Notes under the pieces: generated by a model | What the model saw: the letters and a program-made list of their open reading frames with translations, nothing else | The model's database searches: none | What the model was told of the DNA's origin: nothing | Program-made: the position numbers and the translations under genes | Shown: piece by piece, positions 8,979 through 17,119 of the stretch | How the letters are laid out: every line of letters begins with the position of its first letter | Position numbering within the stretch: the first letter of the stretch is position 1 | Assembly: GCF_014647795.1 (NCBI RefSeq) | Contig: NZ_BMPW01000022.1 | Span: 1-64,000 of the forward strand | Source: Actinoplanes campanulatus | Lineage (GTDB): Bacteria > Actinomycetota > Actinomycetes > Mycobacteriales > Micromonosporaceae | Length of the DNA: 64,000 bases | Direction of reading: 5' to 3'

Positions 8979-9920
8979 ATGTTCCGTCGCCTGGTCACCC
9001 TGGCCACCGCCGCCACACTGTCCCTGACGACCGGCCTCGCCACGCCGGCCGAAGCCGCGACAACGGCCTGCCGCCCGGGCGCCGGCAGCCCACGCTGCCA
9101 GATGTGGACGGGCACGGTGAACTGGGTGCCCGACGGCGACACCATTCGCGTCGACCTGGCCGGCGACGGCACCAGGAAGCTCGTCTCGGTGCGGATCATC
9201 GGCCTGCAGGCGATGGAGCAGACCCGCTACTCGCCCAAGCCGCAACGCCGCAAGGGGGACTGTCACGCGCTGGCCGCCACCGCGCGGCTCGAGCGGATCC
9301 TCAAAGCCGGTGGCAACAAGGTGCGCCTCACCTCACTCAGCGCCGCCAGCAAGAGCGGGGACCGGGACCTGCGCTCGGTCGCCGTGAAGATCAACGGCAC
9401 CTGGCAGGACGTCGGCCGGCAGATGGTCCGCGGTGGGTACGCGCTCTGGCTGCCCTTCCCCGGTGAATGGGCCTGGGACGACGCCTATCACGTGGCCGCC
9501 CGGCAGGCCGCCGCCGAGCGCCGTGGGCTCTACGACACCGACAGCTGCGGCGTGGGACCGGCACAGGACAGCGGCCTCACCGTGACCGTCAACCCCGACC
9601 CGGACGGCGCCGACGAGCGGAACCTCAACGGCGAATGGTTCCAGGTGCACAATCCGTCCGCCGCGCCCGTGCCGATCGCCGGCTGGTGGGTGCGCGACAC
9701 CGGCCTGCGCCGCTACACCTTCCGGGCGGGCACGGTCGTGCCCGCCGGCGGTGACGTCTTCGTGCACGTCGGCAAGGGCACGGACACCGCCGACCACAAG
9801 CACTGGGGGCTCACCAAGCCGATCCTGTCCAACGCCGACCCGGCCCGGCACAGCGTCGGCGACGGCGGCTACCTGTTCGACCCGCAGGGAGACCTGCGCA
9901 ACTGGATGATCTACCCGTGA
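8979..9920 (+). CDS. Secreted SNase-like nuclease with lamin-tail domain
   Basis: A 313-residue exported protein. Residues 1-27 are a signal peptide ending PAEA-A. Residues ~40-180 form a staphylococcal-nuclease-like fold: VPDGDTIRVDL, VRIIGLQAMEQ, then DRDLRSVAVKING and VRGGYALW. Residues ~200-310 resemble a lamin-tail (LTD) β-sandwich (EWFQVHNPSAAPVPIAGWWV). It probably degrades DNA or RNA outside the cell, with the LTD acting in binding or attachment. The core Arg and Glu residues of the SNase active site need alignment to confirm activity. Confidence 0.82.
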   Translation: MFRRLVTLATAATLSLTTGLATPAEAATTACRPGAGSPRCQMWTGTVNWVPDGDTIRVDLAGDGTRKLVSVRIIGLQAMEQTRYSPKPQRRKGDCHALAATARLERILKAGGNKVRLTSLSAASKSGDRDLRSVAVKINGTWQDVGRQMVRGGYALWLPFPGEWAWDDAYHVAARQAAAERRGLYDTDSCGVGPAQDSGLTVTVNPDPDGADERNLNGEWFQVHNPSAAPVPIAGWWVRDTGLRRYTFRAGTVVPAGGDVFVHVGKGTDTADHKHWGLTKPILSNADPARHSVGDGGYLFDPQGDLRNWMIYP

Positions 9921-9929
9921 CGCGGACCG

Positions 9930-10607
9930 TCACGTGTGCGGCGTGGGGCTCGGGCCGCTGCTGACGATCAGCGCGCCGCCGTACCGCTGATGCAGTGCCC
10001 GGACGACCGGCGGCGCGATGTCGCCGGTCAGCCGGACCGCGCACGCCGTGGCCTCCATGTGCACCGTGTAGCCGGTGGCGTGCAGCGACGCGGTGGCGCT
10101 CACCTCGGCCCGGATCCGTTCCAGGTCGGCGTGGGTCACCGGGCAGACGACGGTACGGAAGCGCCGGTTCAACAGGGTCGTGCCGAGCGCCGCCACCGCC
10201 GCGGCCCGGTCGGCGCCGGCCGCCACGGCGATCACCAGTGTGCCGTCCGGGTCGGTGCCGAGGCCGACGAAGTGCTCCCGGTCCGCGGCGATCCGCTCGT
10301 CCAGCGAGGCCCCCGGCGCGCCGGCCACCTCGACCGTGATGCTGGTGCCGCGCTCGACCGTGGTGCCCGGCGTGGGGGCCACCGCGATCACCGTGCGCGG
10401 GGCGGCCGTCGAGTCCCACCGGTAGCGCAGGATCGGCTTCACCCCGGCCTGGGCGCTCTGCTCGCCGATCGCGTCGGCCTCCGCGCCGATCAGGTCCGGC
10501 ACGGTGACCCGGGCGGCGCCCACGGCGGCCGGGGCGCTCGCGCAGGAGGCCGGTGACAGGGCGCCCACCAGCAGGATGAGCAGCGGCCCGAGGCCCGCGC
10601 GAGACAT
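9930..10607 (-). CDS. PASTA-domain lipoprotein
   Basis: A 225-residue exported protein. ATG 10607 follows a GGAGGG ribosome site; an upstream in-frame start is less likely. A hydrophobic signal ends at SPASC, a weak lipobox (Pro at -3), so lipidation is uncertain. Residues ~30-90 are one PASTA repeat (VTVPDLIGAEADAIGEQ and APTPGTTVERGTSITVEV), a fold that binds wall fragments or β-lactams. The remainder has a repeated Ala-rich region and one Cys pair and is not recognised. A role in sensing or binding the cell wall is likely. Confidence 0.65.
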   Translation of the reverse strand: MSRAGLGPLLILLVGALSPASCASAPAAVGAARVTVPDLIGAEADAIGEQSAQAGVKPILRYRWDSTAAPRTVIAVAPTPGTTVERGTSITVEVAGAPGASLDERIAADREHFVGLGTDPDGTLVIAVAAGADRAAAVAALGTTLLNRRFRTVVCPVTHADLERIRAEVSATASLHATGYTVHMEATACAVRLTGDIAPPVVRALHQRYGGALIVSSGPSPTPHT

Positions 10608-10635
10608 GACAACCCTCCACGTTGGATGATCAAAA

Positions 10636-10664
10636 GCGGGGCACACCATAGAGGAATGCCCCGC
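10636..10664 (-). terminator. Intrinsic terminator of tdk
   Basis: Arms GCGGGGCA (10636-10643) and TGCCCCGC (10657-10664). On the minus strand the stem is followed by TTTT, a rare classic U tract in this window. It lies 41 bases past the thymidine kinase stop codon. Confidence 0.85.
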
Positions 10665-10704
10665 CGTCGACCTCCCGGCGTATCGAGAATGTCGGGACTT
10701 CGCG

Positions 10705-11379
10705 CTAGAAGTTCGTTTCCACGGTCACCGAATCGGGCCCGGCCACCCCGTCGCGCCAGTGCCGTCGGCACAGCACCCGATAGGTCACCTCGGCCGCGTC
10801 GGACGTGTCACCGACCGCCACCTGCGCGCCCGAGCGGGCCACCCGGCCGTCCTCGATCCGCGCGTTCTGCCGGCCCGGGCGCCCGCACCAGCAGGTCACC
10901 TCAACCTGGAGCGACACGATGTTGTCGGCCAGCTCCAGCAGCCGCTGCGCGCCCGGGAACAGCCGGGACATGAAGTCGGTGGAGATGGCGTAGGCGTCCA
11001 CGTCCACGCACAGCTCGTCGACCACCCAGGCCAGCTGCTCCACCTGCTCCGGATGCAGGAACTGGGCCTCGTCGACGATCACGAAACCACCGGCCGGCAC
11101 CTCGCCGGCGATCAGCGCGGTCAGCTCGGTGCCGTCGGTCACCTCGATGGCGTCCGCCGCCACCCCGAGCCGCGACGACATCACCCCGGCGCCGGCCCGG
11201 TCCATGCTGGTGAGCAGGACCCCGGGCCGGCCCGCCTGCCGCCGGTTGTACGCGTTCTGCAGCGCCAGCGTCGACTTGCCGGCGCCCATGCTCCCGTGGA
11301 ACAGGGTCAGCTCGTGAAAGACCGGCGCCAAGGTCCGGACTCGCGACACCACGGGCGTTGACACTGTGACCGGGACCAA
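10705..11379 (-). CDS. tdk: Thymidine kinase, type II
   Basis: A 224-residue cytosolic enzyme that phosphorylates thymidine in pyrimidine salvage. The TTG start at 11379 is supported by AGGAAGG 7 bases upstream. The P-loop is FHGSMGAGKSTLA, and VIVDEAQFL is the Walker B/catalytic segment. The C-terminal zinc module is CWCG...CRRHW, a CxC and CxxH variant of the usual CxxC pairs. The segment usually written GLRTDF is AISTDF here, so it is a divergent member. It lies 39 bases downstream of ndh, possibly in one transcription unit, and is followed by an intrinsic terminator. Confidence 0.85.
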   Translation of the reverse strand: MVPVTVSTPVVSRVRTLAPVFHELTLFHGSMGAGKSTLALQNAYNRRQAGRPGVLLTSMDRAGAGVMSSRLGVAADAIEVTDGTELTALIAGEVPAGGFVIVDEAQFLHPEQVEQLAWVVDELCVDVDAYAISTDFMSRLFPGAQRLLELADNIVSLQVEVTCWCGRPGRQNARIEDGRVARSGAQVAVGDTSDAAEVTYRVLCRRHWRDGVAGPDSVTVETNF

Positions 11380-11417
11380 TGGTGAGCCTTCCTCAAATTT
11401 CTGCGGGCCGCTACACG

Positions 11418-12770
11418 CTACCCGACCTCGGCGTCCGCCCTGGAGGCCCGGCGGAACGGATCACCGTAGGCCCGGATCGCTTGCCGGGCGAACGCCTGCT
11501 GCTGGGTGGCCACCCGCTCCGACCGGCCCCGGCCCAGGAAACTGACGAACCAGTGCAGCACCGCGGTCACCCGGTTCTTGAAGCCGACCAGGTAGAACAG
11601 GTGCACCGCCACCCACACCACCCAGGCCGGGAAGCCGGACAACCGCAACTTCCAGATGCTCGCCACCGCCGAGAAGCGGGAGATCGTCGCCAGGCTGCCC
11701 TTGTCGAAATAGCGGAACGGCTGACCGCTCTCCCGGCCGGCGAGCCGCCGTTTGATCTGGTCGGCCGCGTGCCGGCCGCTCTGGATGGCCACCTGCGCCA
11801 CCCCCGGGAGCGGCCGCCCGTCCTCGCCGGCCAGGCTCATCATGTCGCCGAGCACGAAGATCTCCGGGTGCGCGGGCAGGGTGGTGTCCGGCTCGACCAG
11901 GATCCGGCCGGCCCGGTCGGTCTTCGCCCCGGCCGCCTCGGCCAGCCGGGCGGCCAGCGGCGGGGCCGCCACCCCGGCCGCCCACACCTTCGTCATCGCC
12001 GGGATCCGCTCGCGGCGCCCGCCGGACTCCACCTCGATGCCGGTCGCGTCGACCGCCACCACCCTGGTGTCCGTCCGCACCTCCACGCCCAGCTTGGCCA
12101 GCTGGCGCTCGGCCTTGGAGGACAGCTGATCGCCGAACGTGCTGAGCACCGAGCCGACCGCGTCGACCAGCAGAATCCGCGCCTTGCGGGAGTCGATGTG
12201 CCGGAACTGGCCGCGCAGGTTGCGGTGCGCCAGCTCGGCGATCTGGCCGGCCATCTCGGTGCCGGTCGGGCCCGCCCCGACCACCACGAACGTCAGCCAC
12301 CGCTCGATCGTCTCGGGGTCGGTGTGCAGGTCGGCCACCTCGAACGCGCCGAAGATCCGGGCCCGCAGCTCCAGGGCGTCGTCGACGCTCTTCATGCCCG
12401 GCGCGTGGTCGGCGAACTCGTCGTTGCCGAAATACGACTGGGAGGCGCCGGCCGCCACGATCAGGGTGTCGTACCCCACCGTGTAGTCGATGCCCGGCCC
12501 GGCCACCGAGACCACCTTCGCCTCGACGTCCACGTCCCGCACCCAGCCGAGGCGGACGTCCACGTTCCGCTGGCGGCGCAGCACCTCACGGATCGGCGGG
12601 GCCACCTCGCCCTCGGACAGGATGCCGGTGGCCACCTGGTAGAGCAGCGGCTGGAAGAGGTGGTACGCCGTACCGTTGATCAGGGTGATGTCGACGTCCG
12701 CCCGGCGTAGTGCCTTGATCGCGAAGAGGCCGCCGAATCCGGCCCCCACGACTACCACTCGATGACGCAT
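11418..12770 (-). CDS. ndh: Type II NADH dehydrogenase (NDH-2)
   Basis: A 450-residue membrane-associated flavoprotein that passes electrons from NADH to quinone without pumping protons. The ATG at 12770 has GGGAGAG just upstream. The FAD-binding motif VVVGAGFGG is at residues 6-14 and the NADH-binding VVVGAGPTG at ~161-169, with NGTAYHLFQPLLYQVATG between them, typical of NDH-2. IFVLGDMM is the second FAD contact. The C-terminal ~80 residues (FPAWVVWVAVHLFYLVGF) are the amphipathic membrane anchor. Confidence 0.92.
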   Translation of the reverse strand: MRHRVVVVGAGFGGLFAIKALRRADVDITLINGTAYHLFQPLLYQVATGILSEGEVAPPIREVLRRQRNVDVRLGWVRDVDVEAKVVSVAGPGIDYTVGYDTLIVAAGASQSYFGNDEFADHAPGMKSVDDALELRARIFGAFEVADLHTDPETIERWLTFVVVGAGPTGTEMAGQIAELAHRNLRGQFRHIDSRKARILLVDAVGSVLSTFGDQLSSKAERQLAKLGVEVRTDTRVVAVDATGIEVESGGRRERIPAMTKVWAAGVAAPPLAARLAEAAGAKTDRAGRILVEPDTTLPAHPEIFVLGDMMSLAGEDGRPLPGVAQVAIQSGRHAADQIKRRLAGRESGQPFRYFDKGSLATISRFSAVASIWKLRLSGFPAWVVWVAVHLFYLVGFKNRVTAVLHWFVSFLGRGRSERVATQQQAFARQAIRAYGDPFRRASRADAEVG

Positions 12771-12839
12771 CAGCTCTCCCTCGGCTCGAGGCACCCATCC
12801 ATCACCTTGGTATGCCCGGGGCGTCAGCGGAAGTACCGC

Positions 12840-13253
12840 TCAACTCAGGCGCTGTGTTGTTCGTCCCAGCCAGCGGGCGACCACGTCGAGTTCGGCCGCC
12901 GTGAATCCGTCGGTCAGCTCCGCATTCAGCTCGGTCACCACCTCGCGGGCCGTGCCCACCGCCTGCCGGCCCAGCGGCGTCAGGGCCAGCCGCACCGCCC
13001 GGCCGTCGCCGGAGTCCGGCGCCTTGGTCACGAAGCCGCCCTTCTCCAGGCGGCTGACCAGCCCGCTCATCCCGGACGGCGACGCGCCCAGGGCCGCGCC
13101 CACGTCGCCGATCAGCGCGTCACCGTGGGCGGCCAGGTGGAACAGCACCCCGGCCCCGGCCGCTCCGATGCCGCTGCCCCCGGACCGGGCGTCGATCCAG
13201 CGACGGACCGCGCGCTCGGCCGTCATCAGATCGAACACCAGCCGGTGGGTCAT
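12840..13253 (-). CDS. MarR-family transcriptional regulator
   Basis: A 137-residue winged-helix regulator. The start codon overlaps the stop codon of the upstream hydrolase gene (ATGA), so ATG 13253 is chosen. The HTH is IGDVGAALGASPSGMSGLVSRLEKGGFV, and the wing is DSGDGRAVRLALTPLG, both standard for MarR. It is the second gene of an operon whose promoter carries a 24-bp perfect palindrome, the expected target for a dimeric MarR protein, so it probably represses its own operon. The ligand is unknown. Confidence 0.85.
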   Translation of the reverse strand: MTHRLVFDLMTAERAVRRWIDARSGGSGIGAAGAGVLFHLAAHGDALIGDVGAALGASPSGMSGLVSRLEKGGFVTKAPDSGDGRAVRLALTPLGRQAVGTAREVVTELNAELTDGFTAAELDVVARWLGRTTQRLS

Positions 13254-14107
13254 CAGGCCACGTCCGCCATCCGCTTCTGGAACCACGTCAGCAGGTCGGG
13301 CCAGAGGGTGTCACGAACCGTGCGGCGCATGAACCCATGGTGACCGACGTGCGGAACGCCCGCGTCGGCCGGGGTCCAGGCGCGGCGCTCGACCCGGGCG
13401 CCGGTCAGCCGGCCCGCGAGCAGGTCGACCTGCGCGGGCGTCGCCCACGGGTCGTCGCTCACCCCGATCATCAGCACCGGCTGCGTCACGGCGGCGGCCC
13501 GCTCGGCCGCCCGCATCGCCGGGTCGTCGAACAGATAGTTCGGCAGGCTGCCCCACCCGCCCCACTGCCGGACCGCGGCCACCGGGATGTCCTCGCCCAG
13601 ACCCAACCGGCGGGCCGGGACATAGCCGAACACGGCGCCGAGCGCCGGACCGAGAAGATTCAACACGAGGCGTACGCGCATCCGCTCGACCCGGCCGGGA
13701 ATGGCACGGATGGCCGCCACGTGCGAGGCGACCAGCGCGAACGCGGTCAGCTCCGGTCCGCCGTGCCCGAGCGCCAGGGCGTGCCCGCCGATGCTGTGGC
13801 CCACGGCGAGCTGCGGCAGCTCCGGGAACCGCTCCCGCGCCCAGGTGGTCACCGCCGGCACGTCGTGCTCGATCCAGTCGCGCATGCCCACCTGCCGGTG
13901 CTCGCGCGGCGACCCGGACCGCCCGGTACCCCGGTAGTCGTAGGTGACCACGGCGATCCGGTTCTCCACCAGGAACTCCGCGAACGCCCGGTAGAACCCG
14001 GCCGGCGTCGCCGTCGCCGGGTGCACCACCAGCACCGCCTCGGGCGCCTCGTCCGGCTCCCACAGCGTTCCGGTGATCGCCCCGATCCTGATGTCTTTAT
14101 TTCGCAT
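13253..14107 (-). CDS. Alpha/beta-fold hydrolase
   Basis: A 284-residue serine hydrolase of the COG4757-like α/β type. The ATG at 14107 is the first plausible codon, and the longer open frame upstream is spurious. Seen: VVTYDYRGTGRSG, the nucleophile elbow VGHSIGGHA, a late Asp in IGVSDDPWATP and His in VGHHGF. It is co-transcribed with the MarR gene (4-base overlap). A TACTTT hexamer 7 bases before the ATG suggests a leaderless message. The operator palindrome covers the first codons. Function may be detoxification of an ester that also serves as the MarR ligand; that is inference. Confidence 0.8.
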   Translation of the reverse strand: MRNKDIRIGAITGTLWEPDEAPEAVLVVHPATATPAGFYRAFAEFLVENRIAVVTYDYRGTGRSGSPREHRQVGMRDWIEHDVPAVTTWARERFPELPQLAVGHSIGGHALALGHGGPELTAFALVASHVAAIRAIPGRVERMRVRLVLNLLGPALGAVFGYVPARRLGLGEDIPVAAVRQWGGWGSLPNYLFDDPAMRAAERAAAVTQPVLMIGVSDDPWATPAQVDLLAGRLTGARVERRAWTPADAGVPHVGHHGFMRRTVRDTLWPDLLTWFQKRMADVA

Positions 14108-14118
14108 GCGAAATAAAG
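14095..14118. promoter_or_regulatory. 24-bp perfect palindrome, likely MarR operator
   Basis: Each 12-base half reads CTTTATTTCGCA on its own strand and the centre lies in the ATG of the hydrolase gene. It is strikingly AT-rich for this genome and overlaps the -10 hexamer (14115-14120). Confidence 0.8.
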
Positions 14119-14120
14119 TA
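14115..14120 (-). promoter_or_regulatory. -10 element of a leaderless promoter (hydrolase-marR)
   Basis: TACTTT lies 7 nt before the ATG at 14107. The palindrome overlaps it, so a bound repressor would block RNA polymerase. Confidence 0.55.
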
Positions 14121-14154
14121 GCAGCTATGGTTCGCGGGAACGTGAGGAGGAGCG

Positions 14155-14310
14155 ATGGCGCAATCACCGCGGATCGGGTCGGTCTCGTGGGGAGCGATGA
14201 CGGTCGAGGGCCTGCCACCCGGCAAGGCGGAGACCGGCGAGGCCGTGCGCCTCTACAACGAGCTGGCCGGGTCGCAGCCGGTGGGAGGGCTGTTCCACTC
14301 CACGTGCTGA
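14155..14310 (+). pseudogene. Internally deleted Mth938-like domain protein (51 codons)
   Basis: A small open frame with a good ribosome site (GAGGAGG). The N-terminal part, SPRIGSVSWGAMTVEGLPPG, and the C-terminal part, AVRLYNELAGSQPVGGLFHS plus TC, resemble the two ends of the ~120-residue actinobacterial Mth938-like family as I recall it. The ~70 residues normally between them are absent, and the frame is kept across the join. It is therefore either a decayed gene with an in-frame deletion or a mini-protein. Only a search can confirm the family. Confidence 0.55.
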
Positions 14311-14353
14311 GCGGCCATGATGGCGGCCGAGCCTTGACCCGAAGGAGCCCGCG

Positions 14354-14707
14354 ATGACGTACGTCTGCTTCACCCTCCAGGTCGACCCGGCGAAGCTCGA
14401 CGAGTACCGCGCGGTCCACGCCGACGTCTGGCCGGAGATGCTGCGGGCGCTGGCCGCCACCGGCTGGCACGACTACCGGCTCTTCCTGCGCCCCGACGGC
14501 CTGCTCGTCGGCACCCTCCAGACCGACGACTTCGCCGCCGCCCAGGAGGCGATGGCCCGCACCGAGGTCAACGCCCGCTGGCAGGCCGCGATGGCCGGGT
14601 TCTTCCCTACCCTCGGCGAGTCCCGCCCGGACGAGGGCATGCTCGTCCTCGACCAGGTCTTCCACCTCGAGGAACAGCTCGACAGCCTCCAGGCGATCGA
14701 GTCCTGA
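14354..14707 (+). CDS. rhaM: L-rhamnose mutarotase
   Basis: A 117-residue enzyme that interconverts the α and β anomers of L-rhamnose and speeds its use by the isomerase. AAGGAG lies 8 bases before the ATG. Family features: CFTLQVDPAKLDEYRAVHAD at the start, then VWPEML, HDYRLFLRPDGLLVG and the conserved WQAAMA. It is not beside the other rhamnose genes, which lie at 60-64 kb. The reason for the split is not visible here. Confidence 0.9.
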   Translation: MTYVCFTLQVDPAKLDEYRAVHADVWPEMLRALAATGWHDYRLFLRPDGLLVGTLQTDDFAAAQEAMARTEVNARWQAAMAGFFPTLGESRPDEGMLVLDQVFHLEEQLDSLQAIES

Positions 14708-14723
14708 ACCGGCGGCCGGCCGG

Positions 14724-14755
14724 CGCCGTCACGAGTCCTCGCGGCCCCGTGACGG
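14724..14755. terminator. Bidirectional hairpin terminator
   Basis: Arms GCCGTCACG (14724-14732) and CGTGACGGC (14747-14755) lie between the converging rhaM gene and the small minus-strand gene. Confidence 0.65.
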
Positions 14756-14765
14756 CCTGACCGGG

Positions 14766-14957
14766 TCACAGGTAGAGGTCGACGCCTCTGCCGTCGTTGA
14801 GGGTGCTCTGCACCATCTTCATCGGCAGGTCGGGGCTGACCAGTGCCTGGAGCAGGTCGGCCTGGGCGTTCACCTGCTCCTGCCGGGCCTGCGGATCCGG
14901 GAACTGGCCGGCCGCGAGCACGCTGAACGGGGCGGAGCCGACGGAACCTACGGACAT
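14766..14957 (-). CDS. Small protein, function unknown (63 aa)
   Basis: The ATG at 14957 follows GGAG with good spacing. The protein begins MSVGSVGSAPFSVLAAGQ and continues with a Gln-rich amphipathic stretch (ARQEQVNAQADLLQALV), then MKMVQSTLNDGRGVDLYL. No signal peptide or membrane segment. Codon use matches the neighbours, so it is probably a real gene. The pattern of short helices is slightly like small flagella- or secretion-associated proteins, but I do not recognise the family. Confidence 0.55.
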   Translation of the reverse strand: MSVGSVGSAPFSVLAAGQFPDPQARQEQVNAQADLLQALVSPDLPMKMVQSTLNDGRGVDLYL

Positions 14958-15262
14958 GATCACTCCTTCGGGGGCGGGCAAGGTTGAGATCCTTGATCGT
15001 CTGCTGCCATCCGGACATGAGGAGAACCGGCCCGCTGAAGCGGATCTTTCTCGTCGTCACGCAGCTTCGCCGCCCAGCGGGCCGAACACCCGCAGGGTAC
15101 GAGCAGGACCGTCCCGCTGTCCTCATCGGACGCGGGGAGCGGGAAGGCGCCCATGCCGTTGACGGACAGGAAACGCACAGCTCAGGACTGGAAGCGGCGG
15201 CCTACCCTGGTAGCCATGGGACCGGCGGAGCGTTCGGCCCGGCAGACAGAGGAGACGGTGCG

Positions 15263-15499
15263 GTGAGCGGCTTCATCAAGCGGTTCGTGCTCTCGATGGT
15301 CGCGTCGAAGCTTCAGCGGATGTCCCACGGCCGGCACAATCCGGCGGTCGACGGGCTGCTGCGGGAGGTCAACCACCGGATCCAGCGCAGCCAGGGGTAC
15401 GGCTACCACCACCCGGGCGCCTATGGGCATCACGGCCACTACCGGCATCACGGGCACTACCGCCACCACGGCCACTACCGGCGCCGGCGCTGGTTCTGA
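15263..15499 (+). CDS. Small His-rich protein (78 aa)
   Basis: The GTG at 15263 is placed 7 bases after GAGGAG. The first ~45 residues form a basic amphipathic helix region (FIKRFVLSMVASKLQRMS). The C-terminal ~30 residues are a His/Tyr/Arg/Gly tail built on the unit GHYRHH, with 12 His in all, ending RRRRWF. Such a tail could bind Ni, Zn or Cu or an acidic surface. The gene ends 4 bases before the ABC-2 permease gene, so the two are probably co-transcribed. Confidence 0.6.
   Translation: MSGFIKRFVLSMVASKLQRMSHGRHNPAVDGLLREVNHRIQRSQGYGYHHPGAYGHHGHYRHHGHYRHHGHYRRRRWF
15434..15481 (+). repeat. 18-bp in-frame repeat encoding GHYRHH
   Basis: Units start at 15434, 15452 and 15470 and make the His-rich tail of the small protein. 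The third copy drifts to GHYRRR. Confidence 0.75.
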
Positions 15500-15503
15500 G
15501 CCG

Positions 15504-17075
15504 ATGCCCGCCGCGCTGCTCGCTCACGGCCTGCGCCGGGAGCGGGCCGTGCTGCCCTGGTGGATCGCCGGCACCGGGGCGCTGTTCCTGGTCCAGTCGA
15601 CCCAGAGCCAGGACCTGTACGCCGACCCCGCCGCCCTGGCCCGACTGCGCGAGACGGTCGGCGCCAACACCGCGGTGATCGCGATGAGCGGCCCGCCCGA
15701 GCTGCTCACCTCGATCGGCGGCGAGATCGTCTTCGAGATCTTCGGGTTCGCGGCCGTCGTCGTCGCGCTGATGAACATGTTCCTGATCGGCCGGCACACC
15801 CGCGGCGACGAGGAGACCGGCCGGGCCGAGCTGCTGCGGTCCACCCCGATCGGCCGCCGTACCCCGGTCTTCGCCGCGCTGCGGCTGGCCCTGCTCGCCG
15901 ACCTGGTCACCGGGGCCGTGGTGTTCGCGGTGCTCGCCGGGACCGGGCTGCCGGTGGGCGGATCACTGCTGGTGGCGGCAGCGACCGCCGCGCTGGGGTG
16001 GCTGTTCGCGGCGCTGACCGTGCTGGCCGCGCAGGTCTTCGAGCACACCCGGGGTGTCTACGCGACGGTCGGCTCGGTGATCGGCGCGGCGTGGGCGCTG
16101 CGGGCGGTCGGTGACACCGGGGCGGGCGCCGTGGCATGGGCGTCACCGATCGGGTGGGGCCAGCGCACGTGGGCGTTCGGCGCGGACCGCTGGTGGCCTC
16201 TGGCGATCACCCTGGGCGCGTCCGCGGTCCTGGTTCTGGCGGCGCTCGCGGCGCTGGACCGGCGCGACTTCGGTGCCGGCCTGCTGCGGTCCCGCCCCGG
16301 CCGGCCGCACGCCTCCCGGGCGCTGGGCACCCCGTCGGGGCTGGCCTGGCGGCTGCAACGCGGCCTGATCATCGGCTGGACGGTGGGGGTGGGGCTGCTC
16401 GGGGTGGCGTACGGGTCGATCGCCGACAGCATCGAACAGTGGGTGGCCGACAACCCGGAGACGGCCGAGTTCCTGCCGGGCGGTGCGGGGGAGGTCGTCG
16501 ACGCGTTCCTGGCGCTCAGCGTGACCCTGTGCGCTCTGCTCGCGGCGGCGGCCGGTGTGGCGGCGGTACTGAGGGCGCGGGCCGAGGAGCTCGCCGGGCG
16601 GGCCGAGCCGATCCTGGCCACCGCCACGAGCCGCGGCGCCTGGCTGGGCGGCCACCTCGGGGTGGCGCTGGCCGGCAGCGCGCTGGTGCTGCTCGCCGGC
16701 GGGGCCGGGGAGGGCCTGGCGTACGGGCTGACCGTCGGCGATCCGGGCCAGGCGCTGCGGATGGCCGGGGCGGCGCTGGCCGTGCTGCCCGCGGTGTGGG
16801 CCGTGGTGGCAGTGGCGGTGTTCGGCCTGGGCTGGGCGGCGCGGGCCGCGGCGGCGGCCGCCTGGTCGGTGCTCGCCTACTGTGCCGTGGTGCAGCTGTT
16901 CGCCGCCTCGTTCGGGCTGCCGCCGTGGGCCCAGCGGCTGTCCCCGTTCACCCATCTGCCACGGGCCCCGCTGGAGGCGGTGACGGCCGGCCCGGCGCTG
17001 GCGGTCGGCGCCGTCGCGGCCGCGCTGGTCGCGGCCGGCGTCGCCGGATTCCGGCGGCGCGACGTGGGCTACTGA
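15504..17075 (+). CDS. ABC-2 type exporter permease, polyketide-exporter-like
   Basis: A 523-residue integral membrane protein with about 12 helices in two similar halves, as in the actinobacterial ABC permeases called exporters of polyketide antibiotics. Examples of helices are FEIFGFAAVVVALMNMFLIG and LVTGAVVFAVLAGTGLPVGG. The segment GRAELLRSTPIGRR after the first helices and its echo GRAEPILATATSRGAW in the second half are family hallmarks. ATG 15504 is chosen because it starts the homology. Usually an ATP-binding gene is next to it. None is here, so it must borrow one or lie outside a complete operon. Confidence 0.8.
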   Translation: MPAALLAHGLRRERAVLPWWIAGTGALFLVQSTQSQDLYADPAALARLRETVGANTAVIAMSGPPELLTSIGGEIVFEIFGFAAVVVALMNMFLIGRHTRGDEETGRAELLRSTPIGRRTPVFAALRLALLADLVTGAVVFAVLAGTGLPVGGSLLVAAATAALGWLFAALTVLAAQVFEHTRGVYATVGSVIGAAWALRAVGDTGAGAVAWASPIGWGQRTWAFGADRWWPLAITLGASAVLVLAALAALDRRDFGAGLLRSRPGRPHASRALGTPSGLAWRLQRGLIIGWTVGVGLLGVAYGSIADSIEQWVADNPETAEFLPGGAGEVVDAFLALSVTLCALLAAAAGVAAVLRARAEELAGRAEPILATATSRGAWLGGHLGVALAGSALVLLAGGAGEGLAYGLTVGDPGQALRMAGAALAVLPAVWAVVAVAVFGLGWAARAAAAAAWSVLAYCAVVQLFAASFGLPPWAQRLSPFTHLPRAPLEAVTAGPALAVGAVAAALVAAGVAGFRRRDVGY

Positions 17076-17119
17076 GCCCAGGCGGTCAGGGGTGCCGTCC
17101 GGTTGCCGATAGGTAGCAC

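Noticed and set aside
13253-14665. 470-residue form of the alpha/beta hydrolase
   Set aside because: The extra N-terminal ~186 residues are low complexity, antisense to rhaM and lie beyond the promoter palindrome.
14960-15178. 72-codon minus-strand frame before the small gene at 14957
   Set aside because: No ribosome site, weak codon bias and no similarity; it may be the leader of the small gene.
15420-15481. The short repeat array at 15434 as a CRISPR
   Set aside because: Units are contiguous without spacers and encode a His-rich tail in frame. No cas gene is present in the window.
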